From contig JAUSBL010000029.1 of assembly GCA_030658975.1 (NCBI GenBank), positions 1 through 64,000 of the forward strand: a DNA stretch of 64,000 bases, in the 5' to 3' direction. Position numbers and translations under genes: made by a program. The notes under the pieces are model-generated. The model was given only the letters and a program-made list of their open reading frames with translations. It did not search any database and was not told where the DNA came from. This DNA comes from Candidatus Latescibacterota bacterium (GTDB lineage Bacteria > Krumholzibacteriota > Krumholzibacteriia > LZORAL124-64-63). Of the stretch, positions 16,032 through 24,384 are shown one piece after another. Within the stretch, counting starts at the first letter, position 1. Each line of letters starts with the position of its first letter.

Positions 16032-17657
16032 GTGACAGTAACCAAACCAACGACACCGGGATCTCCTGCGATCCCCGCCGGGAATGCCGGCTGGATGCCA
16101 TCGTTCCTGGCCGGGATCGGCGCGCTGGCCCTCTACCTGCTGCTCGCACCGCCGGCGGTCGGGGACAAGGACGCGGCGGAGTTCACGCTGGTGCTGGCGA
16201 CCCGCGGCGTCGCCCACCCCACAGGCTACCCACTCTACACGCTGTTCGGCCACCCGTTCGTATCGCTGCTGCACGCCTGCGGGGTGAGCTGGGTCTACGC
16301 CGCCAACGCGTGGAGCGCGCTGGGCGGCGCCGTGGCCATCGCGCTGCTGCACCGGCTGGCCCGCCAGCTGACCGCGGGCCGTCCCGGCGGCGCGCTGCTG
16401 TCCTGGCTGCCCGTGCTGCTCTTCGGGCTCAACCCCGTCTGGACCTTCGAGACGACGCTGGCCGAGACCGGTTCGTGGCACGTGGCCTGGTCCTGCGGCG
16501 CGGCGCTGCTGGCCCTGCGACTGTTCACGAAGCTGGACGCGCCCGTCGTCGCCGCCTTCGCCCGCCGCGACGCTGCCCTATGGGGTCTGGTCTGCGGCCT
16601 CGGGCTGGCCCACCACGCGACGGCCCTGCTGCCGGCGGCGATCCTGACCGCCGCGCTCGCGATCGCGGCGCGGCGACGTGGCCTGTCGTGGGGTCTGCTC
16701 CCGCCCGCGCTCGCCGGCCTGCTGCTGCCGCTGGCCGCCTACGGATTCGTGGCCTGGCGGGCCTTCCATCCCGGGGCGGTGCAGTGGCCGCTGCTGTCTC
16801 CCTCCTGGGGATCCGTGTTCGACCATCTGCGGGCCGCGCAGTACCGCGAGTTCTTCGGACGATTCCAGCCCTCGGCCGGTCAGGCGCGCCTGCTCGCCGT
16901 GCATGTCTACCCGTTCCTGGCCCTGTCCGCGCTCGCGCTGGTCGCGGCGATCCGGGCGAGCGGGCCCGGTCCGCGGCGCCGGCTGCTGCAGGCCGTCGCG
17001 GCCGCCTGCGTGCTGGAGTGCGCCGTGACGTTCAGTTACGGCGTTCCCGATCCCACTTCCTACTTCCTGCCGATCCTGGCGCTCGGTCTGGTCGCCACGG
17101 CCCCCGCGGCCGCCCGACTCCGCGTGGCAACGGCGGGGCGCGGACGGGCCGCGGCCGGCGCGTTGCTCGTGCTGGCCCTGCTCGCTGTCGCGACGCCGTG
17201 GCTGCGCACCGGCTGGCAGCGGCGCGTTGCCTACGTCCAGCACGAGCAACTGCTGCGGAAGATGTGGGAGTCCGTCACCGCCGAGCGCGGCTTCCTGCTG
17301 TGGGCCGATGACATGTCGTACCGGCTGCGCGCCTGGCAGATCCTCGACGGGGAGAAGCCCGGACTCGTGGTGGTGAATCCGGCCCAGCTGACCCACCCGT
17401 GGCCGCGCCGCGAATTCGCGCGCATTCACGGGTTCGATCCGCTGCAGGGCGTGGCGTTGCCGCGTCCGGGACAGCTCGGGAGCCCGCAAGCCGGCCGGAT
17501 CCTGGCGGAACTCGTCGACGGGACGGCCCGGAGCATCGGCGCTCAGTCCGACCTGCCGGTGTTCGTGTTCGATCCCGCCGGGCCTTCCGTGCGGCAGCTC
17601 CGCAAACCGGCGGCCGCACCGGCGAGCGTCGCGCCGAGTTCGCAGTTGTCGAGGTAG
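16032..17657 (+). CDS. DUF2723 family polytopic membrane protein
   Basis: A membrane protein of about 541 residues with roughly ten hydrophobic segments. The N-terminal motif KDAAEFTLVLATRGVAHPTG followed by YPLYTLFGH is the hallmark of DUF2723, a family related to GT-C-fold glycosyltransferases (protein O-mannosyltransferase-like) and common in Bacteroidetes and other FCB bacteria. Asp and Glu after the first transmembrane helix would be the catalytic candidates by analogy. Substrate is unknown. The start is uncertain: GTG 16032 follows GGGAAGGG by 11 nt, TTG 16029 is adjacent, and ATG 16096 would lose part of TM1. Its final 115 bp overlap the end of the convergent alkaline phosphatase gene. 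Confidence 0.85.
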   Translation: MTVTKPTTPGSPAIPAGNAGWMPSFLAGIGALALYLLLAPPAVGDKDAAEFTLVLATRGVAHPTGYPLYTLFGHPFVSLLHACGVSWVYAANAWSALGGAVAIALLHRLARQLTAGRPGGALLSWLPVLLFGLNPVWTFETTLAETGSWHVAWSCGAALLALRLFTKLDAPVVAAFARRDAALWGLVCGLGLAHHATALLPAAILTAALAIAARRRGLSWGLLPPALAGLLLPLAAYGFVAWRAFHPGAVQWPLLSPSWGSVFDHLRAAQYREFFGRFQPSAGQARLLAVHVYPFLALSALALVAAIRASGPGPRRRLLQAVAAACVLECAVTFSYGVPDPTSYFLPILALGLVATAPAAARLRVATAGRGRAAAGALLVLALLAVATPWLRTGWQRRVAYVQHEQLLRKMWESVTAERGFLLWADDMSYRLRAWQILDGEKPGLVVVNPAQLTHPWPRREFARIHGFDPLQGVALPRPGQLGSPQAGRILAELVDGTARSIGAQSDLPVFVFDPAGPSVRQLRKPAAAPASVAPSSQLSR

Positions 17658-18835
17658 GGTCCGCGAACCGGATCTGTCTCCATCGCGCGCGCGACGAGTT
17701 CTCCGCTGCCCGGTCCGCGGGCGAAGAGCGGCACCAGCGAGTTCGTGTGCTCGCCGGTGAGGAACACGTAGGCCGGCACGGGGCCGGCGAGGTGGCCGCA
17801 CTCGTGGTCCGCAGTGACCACGACGAGGGTCTCGCCGAGCAGGCCGCGCTCGTCGAGTCCAGCCAGCACGGCCTCGACCGCCCGGTTGAAGTCCGTCATC
17901 TCCTCGATCATCCGCCCCAAGCGGCCGTCGTGGCTGGCCCAGTCCACGGCGCCCCCCTCGATCAGCAGGCAGAAGCCGTCCGGATCCCCGTCGACGACGT
18001 TCAGGGCGGCCAGCGCCATCTCGGCCAGGCTCGGAACATCTTCGCGGCGCGGCTCGGCGAAGGGCGCAGCCAGCGGATCGCCGTCGCGCTGTTCCTGCAG
18101 CGTCTCGCGGGCCATCGCCACGCCGGCCACGCGGCGCGGCGCCGGCCCGTTGCCCAGGGCCCGGAACTGCGCGCGCGTCGAGACCAGCGTCCAGTAGCCC
18201 GCGTCCGCCGCACCGAGTTGCCCCGCGACGAGGGAATCCCAGGTCGCGGCGCCGCCGACCCAGCGGTAGTCCGCGACGTCGCACCGGCGCCCGTCATCGT
18301 CGTGCCAGGGGTGCCCGGCGCCCATGACCACGTCGAGGTCCCCGTCGCCCAGCATGAGCCGCGCGATTTCCGGGTAGGCGCCGCGGTCGGCATGGGAGAC
18401 GGCGAAGCCCGCCGGCGTGGCGTGGGTGAAGGGCACCGTGGAGACGACACCGGTCGCCTTGCCCGCCGCCGCCATGATGCGCCCGAGCGGCGTGACGGGC
18501 ACGCCCTGGGGATCGACGGCCAGCCGGCCGTTGGCCGTCTTGACGCCCGTGGTCATGGCGGTGATGGCGGCGGCCGAATCGGTGGCGTCGCGGTCGCACC
18601 AGTCGGGTTCGCGCCACGCCAGCTGCGGGTCGTACTGCACGCCGAGCGGCGCGGTGCTCATCGCGAGGCGCACCGGCCAGCCGTCGTACACCTGGCGTCC
18701 GGTCGGATCCTCGTCGTGGAGCCTCGCGGCCTCATAGTGCAGGAACCCGGCGCCGTCGGCGATGAACAGCACGATGTTGCGCGGCGCGGGCGCGCCTGCG
18801 GCCAGACAGAGCGAGAGGGCGAGCTGCGCGAACAC
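17543..18835 (-). CDS. Alkaline phosphatase
   Basis: A 430-residue exported phosphomonoesterase of the alkaline phosphatase superfamily. The N-terminus MFAQLALSLCLAAGAPAP is a short signal peptide. Metal and catalytic motifs are present: NIVLFIADGAG (aspartate metal ligand), DRDATDSAAAITAMTTGVKT with the nucleophilic serine near residue 88, IEGGAVDWASHDGR, and VVVTADHECGH. DGAG in place of the usual DGMG is a small variation. It releases phosphate in the periplasm; no Pho-box could be identified. The 3' end overlaps the convergent DUF2723 gene by 115 bp, and the C-terminal RSCRTEGPAGSNTNTGRSD is likely disordered. Confidence 0.92.
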   Translation of the reverse strand: MFAQLALSLCLAAGAPAPRNIVLFIADGAGFLHYEAARLHDEDPTGRQVYDGWPVRLAMSTAPLGVQYDPQLAWREPDWCDRDATDSAAAITAMTTGVKTANGRLAVDPQGVPVTPLGRIMAAAGKATGVVSTVPFTHATPAGFAVSHADRGAYPEIARLMLGDGDLDVVMGAGHPWHDDDGRRCDVADYRWVGGAATWDSLVAGQLGAADAGYWTLVSTRAQFRALGNGPAPRRVAGVAMARETLQEQRDGDPLAAPFAEPRREDVPSLAEMALAALNVVDGDPDGFCLLIEGGAVDWASHDGRLGRMIEEMTDFNRAVEAVLAGLDERGLLGETLVVVTADHECGHLAGPVPAYVFLTGEHTNSLVPLFARGPGSGELVARAMETDPVRGPYLDNCELGATLAGAAAGLRSCRTEGPAGSNTNTGRSD

Positions 18836-18953
18836 GGGACTCCTGTCAATGCCGGGACGGAACGGCCGGCGACGATGGCCGCGCCGTCACGAAGATGGCC
18901 GATTTCGCCGGAACGTCCAGCATTCTCCTGATTCCGCTCGTAACGCCCCCATG

Positions 18954-18983
18954 AAAAGGCCGCCGTCCCGTGGGGCGGCGGCC
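18954..18983 (-). terminator. Terminator of the secreted orphan at 19006
   Basis: GGCCGCCG (18958-18965) pairs perfectly with CGGCGGCC (18976-18983). Read on the minus strand, the hairpin is followed by TTTT. It lies just after the stop of the gene ending at 19006. Confidence 0.75.
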
Positions 18984-19005
18984 CTGGCTCACGCTGCGCC
19001 GGCGA

Positions 19006-19674
19006 TCACCGGTACATGCTCTTGACGTTGCCCCAGGCGGTCTGCTCGTTGGGGACGCCGCACTCCATGTAGTTGTAGGTGACCGAGTAGCTGACGTAGG
19101 CCTGCATGCCGATCGACCAGCTGTTGGCGCCGTTCTGGTAGGACATGTCGAAAGCCGTGCAGGGGAGGTTGACCGTGCCGGCGCCCGTGAAGAGCGCCAG
19201 ATCGAGGGCGCTCGCCAGGCAGACCGTGTTGCCCGCGGACACGTCCAGTCCGGAGTGGGTCACGCCGGAGGTGCCGGCGTAGTCCGCGACGCCGTCGAAA
19301 GACGTGAGCGCATCCGAGAAGGACTGCGACGGTTGGAGCACCATCACCGGCGACAGGTCGGGCCGCCTGACCGTGACCTGGACCTGGTAGACGCTCGTCA
19401 CGGACGCGGGAAAGGTCTGGGTGTTCTCGTAGCTCAGGAACCCGGCCCCGTGCGCCGTCGCCTGCACGCAGACGGAGGTCAGGCACTGGCCGGGAAGGTC
19501 GAACTGCGGCACGGACTGGACCGGGAACGTGTACTGGCTCATGCCGAGATAGGGAGACGGACCATAGGTGCCGCTGTGCGTGATGGAGGCGGCCCGGGCG
19601 CCGGCGCCGACGATCGTCAGCGACAGGCACACGGCGACGGCGAGGCGGGAGGCGGTCGGTTTCAAGCTGGTCAT
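19006..19674 (-). CDS. Secreted protein with WGNVKSMYR C-terminal tail
   Basis: A 222-residue exported protein of unknown function. The ATG at 19674 directly opens a signal peptide (MTSLKPTASRLAVAV, cleavage near GARAAS); a longer frame starts at 19740 but would bury that signal. No good ribosome-binding site is seen for either. The mature part is beta-rich, with SYENTQTFPASVTSVYQVQV, in the style of choice-of-anchor E type surface proteins. It ends ECGVPNEQTAWGNVKSMYR. Two other secreted proteins here (42292-42909 and 59768-60430) end with a similar Cys-spacer-W-K-Y tail, suggesting a common sorting or processing signal. A strong terminator follows the gene. Confidence 0.75.
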   Translation of the reverse strand: MTSLKPTASRLAVAVCLSLTIVGAGARAASITHSGTYGPSPYLGMSQYTFPVQSVPQFDLPGQCLTSVCVQATAHGAGFLSYENTQTFPASVTSVYQVQVTVRRPDLSPVMVLQPSQSFSDALTSFDGVADYAGTSGVTHSGLDVSAGNTVCLASALDLALFTGAGTVNLPCTAFDMSYQNGANSWSIGMQAYVSYSVTYNYMECGVPNEQTAWGNVKSMYR

Positions 19675-19792
19675 GATGACGATCCGATCATTGAAGTCCG
19701 CGAACGGCCCACTGCAGAGAGAGCGGAAGGGTAGGCTCAATGAAGACTGATCGCCACCTGTATGCGGCGGGAGGCAGGCGGGCAGGCGCCGG

Positions 19793-21265
19793 TTACAGAG
19801 CTTCCGCGACGATCCGGAAATGCCGCCCCGTGATGGCGAGGGTGACCGCCAGGCCGATGCGGTCGGGGTGCTGCAGGAGCGTCGTGGTCAGGAAGCGCCA
19901 GTACGCGCGGCGGCCGCGCTCGCGGATCCCCATCCACCACAACGACTTCGCGAGCGCCCGCAGATCGCTGCGCGACAGGTGCGCCCGCGGCCCCAGAGCG
20001 CGGTGGTTGTCCAGCAGGACCCGGGCGCGGCGGTAGTAGGTGTTCGGCTCGTAGAGCCGGCGCATCAGGGTGCGGTAGTTCTCGATCAGGAACTCGCGGT
20101 CCAGCTTCGGCTCGAAGTTGAAGGTCGCCTTGGTGTTGTCGCCGCCGCCGTCACCCCGCAGACGCCCCTCCCCCGCCAGCCGCTGGTAGAGGCGGCTGCG
20201 CGGGATGGCCTGGAGCATCCCGACCATTGCGGTCACCACGCCGGTGTTCTGGATGAACTCGAACTGCCGCTGGAAGATGTCGGCGCGGTCGCTGTCGAAG
20301 CCCACGATGAAGCCGCCCATGACTTCCAGGCCGGCGTGTTGGATGCGGCGCACGGCGGTCGGCAGGTCGCAGCGCAGGTTCTGCATCTTGTGGCACTCCT
20401 GCAGGCTCTCGGCGCTCGGCGTCTCGATGCCCAGGAACACCTTCTTGAAGCCGGCCTCGACCATCAGCTGCAGCAGCTCGGGATCTTCGGCCATGTTCAC
20501 CGAGGCTTCGGTGAGGAACGTCATGCGCGCGCGCGTCGCGCGGCGCCAGTCGATCATGGCGCGCAGCAGCTCCTTGCAGCGCTGCGGATTGCCCACGAAG
20601 TTGTCGTCGACCAGGAAGGTCTGGCCGCGCCAGCCCCGCTCGCGCAGCACATCCAGTTCGGCGAGGAACCGCTCCGGCTTCTTGTAGCGGGGCTTGTGCC
20701 CGTTCAGTGCCACCACGTCGCAGAACTCGCAGTCGAAGGGGCAGCCGCGGCACGACTGCACCGACATCGTCGCGTACTCGCGCAGGTCGATCAGGTCCCA
20801 GCGCGGCAGGGGCGTCAGCGACAGGTCGGGGTAGCGCGGCGCCTCGTACAGGGGCCGGACGCGCCCAGCCTCCATGTCGGCGGCGAGCGCCGCCGCGGTC
20901 TCCTCGGCCTCGCCGACCACGACGTGGTCGACGCCGGGATTGTCGGCCGCCTCGGCGGTGAACAGCGGCCCGCCGCCGATCATCGGCTTGCCCGCCGCGC
21001 GGCAGGTCCGGATCACCTCGAGCAGCGAATCGCGCTGCGCCAGCATGGCGCTGACGAGCACGTAGTCAGCCCACTGCACGTCCGCAGCCGGCAGGGGTCG
21101 GCAGTTCAGGTCGACGAGCTTCAACTCCCAGTCGCGCGGCAGTAGACCGGCGAGGGTCAGCAGACCGAGCGGCGGGTTCGAGGCGCGCTTGCCCACGAAT
21201 GGCAGGGCGTTGCGGAAGCTCCAGAAGGTGTCCGGTGTGCGCGGTTCGACCAGCAGGACCCGCAT
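19793..21265 (-). CDS. B12-binding radical SAM protein (BchE/HpnP-like)
   Basis: A 490-residue radical S-adenosylmethionine enzyme. The N-terminal cobalamin-binding domain (about 1-150) has RNALPFVGKRASNPPLGLLT and a WADYVLVSAML stretch. The radical SAM core carries the iron-sulfur motif C175-PFD-C179-EF-C182, preceded by SCRG, and a FLVDDNFVGN region. A C-terminal DUF4070-like domain follows (about 340-490). Family members methylate or rearrange unreactive carbons; hopanoid methylases HpnP/HpnR and the BchE cyclase have this architecture. The substrate is unknown because no hopanoid or chlorophyll genes are visible here. It is monocistronic and downstream of the ABC export operon on the same strand. 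Confidence 0.9.
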   Translation of the reverse strand: MRVLLVEPRTPDTFWSFRNALPFVGKRASNPPLGLLTLAGLLPRDWELKLVDLNCRPLPAADVQWADYVLVSAMLAQRDSLLEVIRTCRAAGKPMIGGGPLFTAEAADNPGVDHVVVGEAEETAAALAADMEAGRVRPLYEAPRYPDLSLTPLPRWDLIDLREYATMSVQSCRGCPFDCEFCDVVALNGHKPRYKKPERFLAELDVLRERGWRGQTFLVDDNFVGNPQRCKELLRAMIDWRRATRARMTFLTEASVNMAEDPELLQLMVEAGFKKVFLGIETPSAESLQECHKMQNLRCDLPTAVRRIQHAGLEVMGGFIVGFDSDRADIFQRQFEFIQNTGVVTAMVGMLQAIPRSRLYQRLAGEGRLRGDGGGDNTKATFNFEPKLDREFLIENYRTLMRRLYEPNTYYRRARVLLDNHRALGPRAHLSRSDLRALAKSLWWMGIRERGRRAYWRFLTTTLLQHPDRIGLAVTLAITGRHFRIVAEAL

Positions 21266-21344
21266 GGGGGTCTCCGTTCGGCGGGGGCGGCTAAAACGAT
21301 CCGCCTACATGATAATAAAATTTCAGCGATACGAAAGGGCCGCC

Positions 21345-22523
21345 TCAGCCGGCGCGCAGCGCCTCGCTGACCGTGCGCCGCGCCGCCGCGCGGGCGGGGA
21401 AGTAGCCGCCGACGAGACCGAGCACGACCGACGCCAGCAGACCGATGGCCAGGATGCCGGGGGAGATGCGGAACTCGAAGGCGACCTCGCTGAACGAGGC
21501 CCAGTTGGTGGTGCCCGTCGAGACGCCGTGCACGGGCAGGGCGAGCAGGCAACCCAGCACCCCGCCGATCAGGCACAGCAACACCGATTCGACCAGGAAG
21601 CTGGCCAGGATCGACCGCGGCGGGAAGCCCAGGGCCAGCAGCGTCGCGATCTCGCGGCTGCGCGAGCCGACCGCGGCGTACATCGTGTTCAGCGCGCCGA
21701 AGACGGCGCCGGCGGCCATCACCACCACCAGGAACAGGCCGAGGGCGCGGATCACGCCGGCCAGCTGCTGGGACTGGAGGCGGTAGTACTCCCGCTCGAT
21801 CTGCGGCTCGGCGCGCACGCGGGGGTCGGCCTCCAGGCGGGCCAGCAGGTCGGCGAGGCGGGCGGGATCGGTCAGGCGCAGGGTCAGCGAGGAATACTCG
21901 ACACGGTCGAAGGCCGGCAGGAAGGCTTCGCGGTCGCCCCAGATCTCGGAATCGAAACCGCTGCCGCCGGCGTCGAAGGTGCCGACCACGCGCCAGTCGC
22001 GGCCGCCCATGTGCAGCGTCTCCCCCAGCCCGCAGCCCTCGAAGCGCCGGTCCAGCTTGCGGCCGACCAGCACCTCGTCCATGCCGGGCCGCAGCATCCG
22101 GCCCTCGCGCAGTCGGATGTCGGGGCGCAGGGCGAACACCTGCGGGTCGACGCCGCGCACCGACACGTTCGAGGAGGCGTCCGGGTCGCCGCGCCGCAGC
22201 AGGTTCACCAGTACGACCATCTCGGGCTGGGCCAGCGGCTCGCCGTCCGGTCCGCGGGCCACGGCCGGGTCGGCCGCGACGATGCGGGCGGAATCCCGCG
22301 AGAGGCTCGACATCATCTCGCTGGTGGCGCCGCCGCGCAGCACGATGGCGTTGTCCGCCCGGCCGGTCGCGACGAGGGTGGCGCTGAAGCCGTGGGCCAG
22401 CGCGAGTGTCAGCACGAGCACCGCCACGACCAGGGCGATGCCGCCGGCGGTCATCAGCGTCATGGTGCGGCGCACGACCAGGTTGCGCAGGTTGTATTGC
22501 AGCGGCAGTCGCATCCTCGTCAC
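21345..22523 (-). CDS. FtsX/MacB-type ABC transporter permease (second)
   Basis: A 392-residue permease with a TM segment after LQYNLRNLVVRRTMTLMTAG, a large periplasmic MacB-core domain (about 45-270) and three C-terminal TM segments including VVVMAAGAVFGALNTMYA and SVLLCLIGGVLGCLL. The EIATLLALGFPPRSIL motif is typical of LolC/E- and MacB-type permeases. It forms the last gene of an adaptor-ATPase-permease-permease operon and overlaps the preceding permease by 4 bp. The two permeases probably form a heterodimer. Type VII ABC systems extract lipoproteins or export peptides, lipids and drugs; the cargo here is not evident. Confidence 0.93.
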   Translation of the reverse strand: MTRMRLPLQYNLRNLVVRRTMTLMTAGGIALVVAVLVLTLALAHGFSATLVATGRADNAIVLRGGATSEMMSSLSRDSARIVAADPAVARGPDGEPLAQPEMVVLVNLLRRGDPDASSNVSVRGVDPQVFALRPDIRLREGRMLRPGMDEVLVGRKLDRRFEGCGLGETLHMGGRDWRVVGTFDAGGSGFDSEIWGDREAFLPAFDRVEYSSLTLRLTDPARLADLLARLEADPRVRAEPQIEREYYRLQSQQLAGVIRALGLFLVVVMAAGAVFGALNTMYAAVGSRSREIATLLALGFPPRSILASFLVESVLLCLIGGVLGCLLALPVHGVSTGTTNWASFSEVAFEFRISPGILAIGLLASVVLGLVGGYFPARAAARRTVSEALRAG

Positions 22524-23665
22524 CCCGTGTGCCGCAGCGCGTCGACGATGTGCAGGCGCGCCGCGTTCCAGGCCGGCGCCACGCCGCTGACCACGCCCAG
22601 GAAGAGCGCGATGCCGAGCGCCTGCGCCACGGTGCCGTCGGTGACCGTGAAGCTGGGGAAGAAGCCGCCCGCCGTGAAGTCCGTGAGTCCGAAGACAAGT
22701 CGCGCGAGGCCGGCCCCGAGCAGGCCGCCCGCGAGGGTGATCAGCAGCGATTCCACCAGCACCAGGCCGACCACGGTGCGGTCGGTGAAGCCCAGGGCCT
22801 TCAGGACCGCGATCTCGCGCGTGCGCTCGCGGGCGGCCATCATCATCGTGTTCATCGAGACCAGGCCGATGGCGATGACGATGGCGGAGCCCAGCGCGTA
22901 GATCACCGCCTGGATGTTGCCGAGCATCGAGATGAAGCCCATCTGGAACGCCTTCTCGGTTTCGGTCTTGGTCTCCGCAGCGCTGTTGGCGAACGTGGCG
23001 TCGACGATGCGGGCGACGTCGCCGGCGCGGGCGGGATCGTCGAGCTTCAGCACGAAGGCGCCCACCTGCCCGAAGTCGCCCATGCGCTGGTTCAGGTACT
23101 CCCCGTTGAACAGCAGCCAGTTGGTGTCCAGGTCCGGCGTCGCGGGGTACGCCACGCCGCAGACCGTGAAGTCCCAGACGCCCTCGAAGATGGTGCCGCG
23201 CAGGGTGATTCGGTCACCGACCCCGAACCCGTACTTGCGCGCCAGCTTCTCCCCCACGATGCAGGCCGTGCGTTCGCGGCGGAAGACGTCCTTCTCCTCG
23301 GGCGTGAGGCGGTACTCGGGATACAGCTCCAGGTAGCGCTGCGGATCGACCGCGAACTGGGCGAAGAAGTTGCGCTCGTCGATGTAGATGCCGCCGAACC
23401 AGGTCATCCAGCTCGCGTCCTCGACGCCGGGGATCTGGGCCAGCCGGTCGCGGTAGGAGACCGGCAGCATGAAGGTGAGCGAGGTCGAGCGGCGCGTGAT
23501 CAGCCGGGCCGAAGAGGCCGACTCGAGCGAAGCGGCCAGCGACGTGATCACGGTGCGCAGCGTGCAGAACAGGAACAGCGAGATGACGATCGACAGGACC
23601 GTCAGCGCCGTCCGCCGCTTGTTGCGCAGCGTGTTGCGCAGGATGTAGGGCAGGTATCTCGTCAA
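22520..23665 (-). CDS. FtsX/MacB-type ABC transporter permease (first)
   Basis: A 381-residue permease with the same layout as its neighbour: TM1 after [19 protein letters not shown], a periplasmic core (about 40-260), then three TMs with [20 protein letters not shown] and LALGFTD-like [17 protein letters not shown] motifs. It starts 4 bp inside the ATPase gene (ATGA-type overlap) and its end overlaps the second permease, so the three are translated together. A partner permease instead of a homodimer resembles LolCDE-like systems; the adaptor upstream instead resembles MacA. Confidence 0.93.
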   Translation of the reverse strand: MTRYLPYILRNTLRNKRRTALTVLSIVISLFLFCTLRTVITSLAASLESASSARLITRRSTSLTFMLPVSYRDRLAQIPGVEDASWMTWFGGIYIDERNFFAQFAVDPQRYLELYPEYRLTPEEKDVFRRERTACIVGEKLARKYGFGVGDRITLRGTIFEGVWDFTVCGVAYPATPDLDTNWLLFNGEYLNQRMGDFGQVGAFVLKLDDPARAGDVARIVDATFANSAAETKTETEKAFQMGFISMLGNIQAVIYALGSAIVIAIGLVSMNTMMMAARERTREIAVLKALGFTDRTVVGLVLVESLLITLAGGLLGAGLARLVFGLTDFTAGGFFPSFTVTDGTVAQALGIALFLGVVSGVAPAWNAARLHIVDALRHTG

Positions 23666-24375
23666 GGCTGCTCCCGCCGGACCGCCTCGACCAGGACGCC
23701 CTTGTCCAGGTGCAGCACGCGGTGGGCGCGTTCGGCGGCGCGCGGGTCGTGGGTGACCATCACGACCGTCTTGCCGAACTCGCGGTTCAGGCGCCCGATC
23801 AGGTCGAGGATCTCGGCGGCGGAGGCGGCGTCGAGGTCGCCGGTGGGCTCGTCCGCCACCAGCAGCGAGGGGTCGCTGACGATCGCCCGCGCGATCGCCA
23901 CGCGCTGCTCCTGGCCGCCCGAGAGCTGGCGCGGGAAGTGGTCGCTGCGGTCGTTGAGGCCGACGACCTCCAGGACGTCCAGCACGTGCTGCCGGCGCTC
24001 GCGGCGGTCCAGCGCGGTCAGCAGCAGCGGCAGCTCGACGTTCTGGAACGCGGTGAGCACCGGGATCAGGTTGTAGGACTGGAAGATGAAGCCCACGTGC
24101 CGCGCGCGGAAGGCGGCCAGCGCGGCGTTGTCGAGCCCGCCGAGGTCCACCCCCGCCACCACGACGCGCCCGGCGGTCGGCGTGTCGATGCCGCTGACCA
24201 GGTTCAGGATGGTCGACTTGCCCGAGCCCGACGGCCCCATCAGGGCGAGGAACTCGCCGGCGGCCACGTCGAGGTCGAGCGCCGCCAGCACCGGCACGGC
24301 GATCGTGTCGCGCCGGTAGGTTTTGCTGACGCCGCGCAGGGTGATGATCGGCGGGCCGGCGGCGAGGTTCTCCAC
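23662..24375 (-). CDS. ABC transporter ATPase (LolD/MacB type)
   Basis: A 237-residue nucleotide-binding protein. Walker [11 protein letters not shown]-loop [20 protein letters not shown], signature [16 protein letters not shown], Walker [13 protein letters not shown] and the H-loop VMVTHD are all intact. It powers the two adjacent FtsX-like permeases. Its start lies 10 bp after the adaptor stop and its end overlaps the first permease by 4 bp. Confidence 0.95.
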   Translation of the reverse strand: MENLAAGPPIITLRGVSKTYRRDTIAVPVLAALDLDVAAGEFLALMGPSGSGKSTILNLVSGIDTPTAGRVVVAGVDLGGLDNAALAAFRARHVGFIFQSYNLIPVLTAFQNVELPLLLTALDRRERRQHVLDVLEVVGLNDRSDHFPRQLSGGQEQRVAIARAIVSDPSLLVADEPTGDLDAASAAEILDLIGRLNREFGKTVVMVTHDPRAAERAHRVLHLDKGVLVEAVRREQP

Positions 24376-24384
24376 GCAGCTCCT

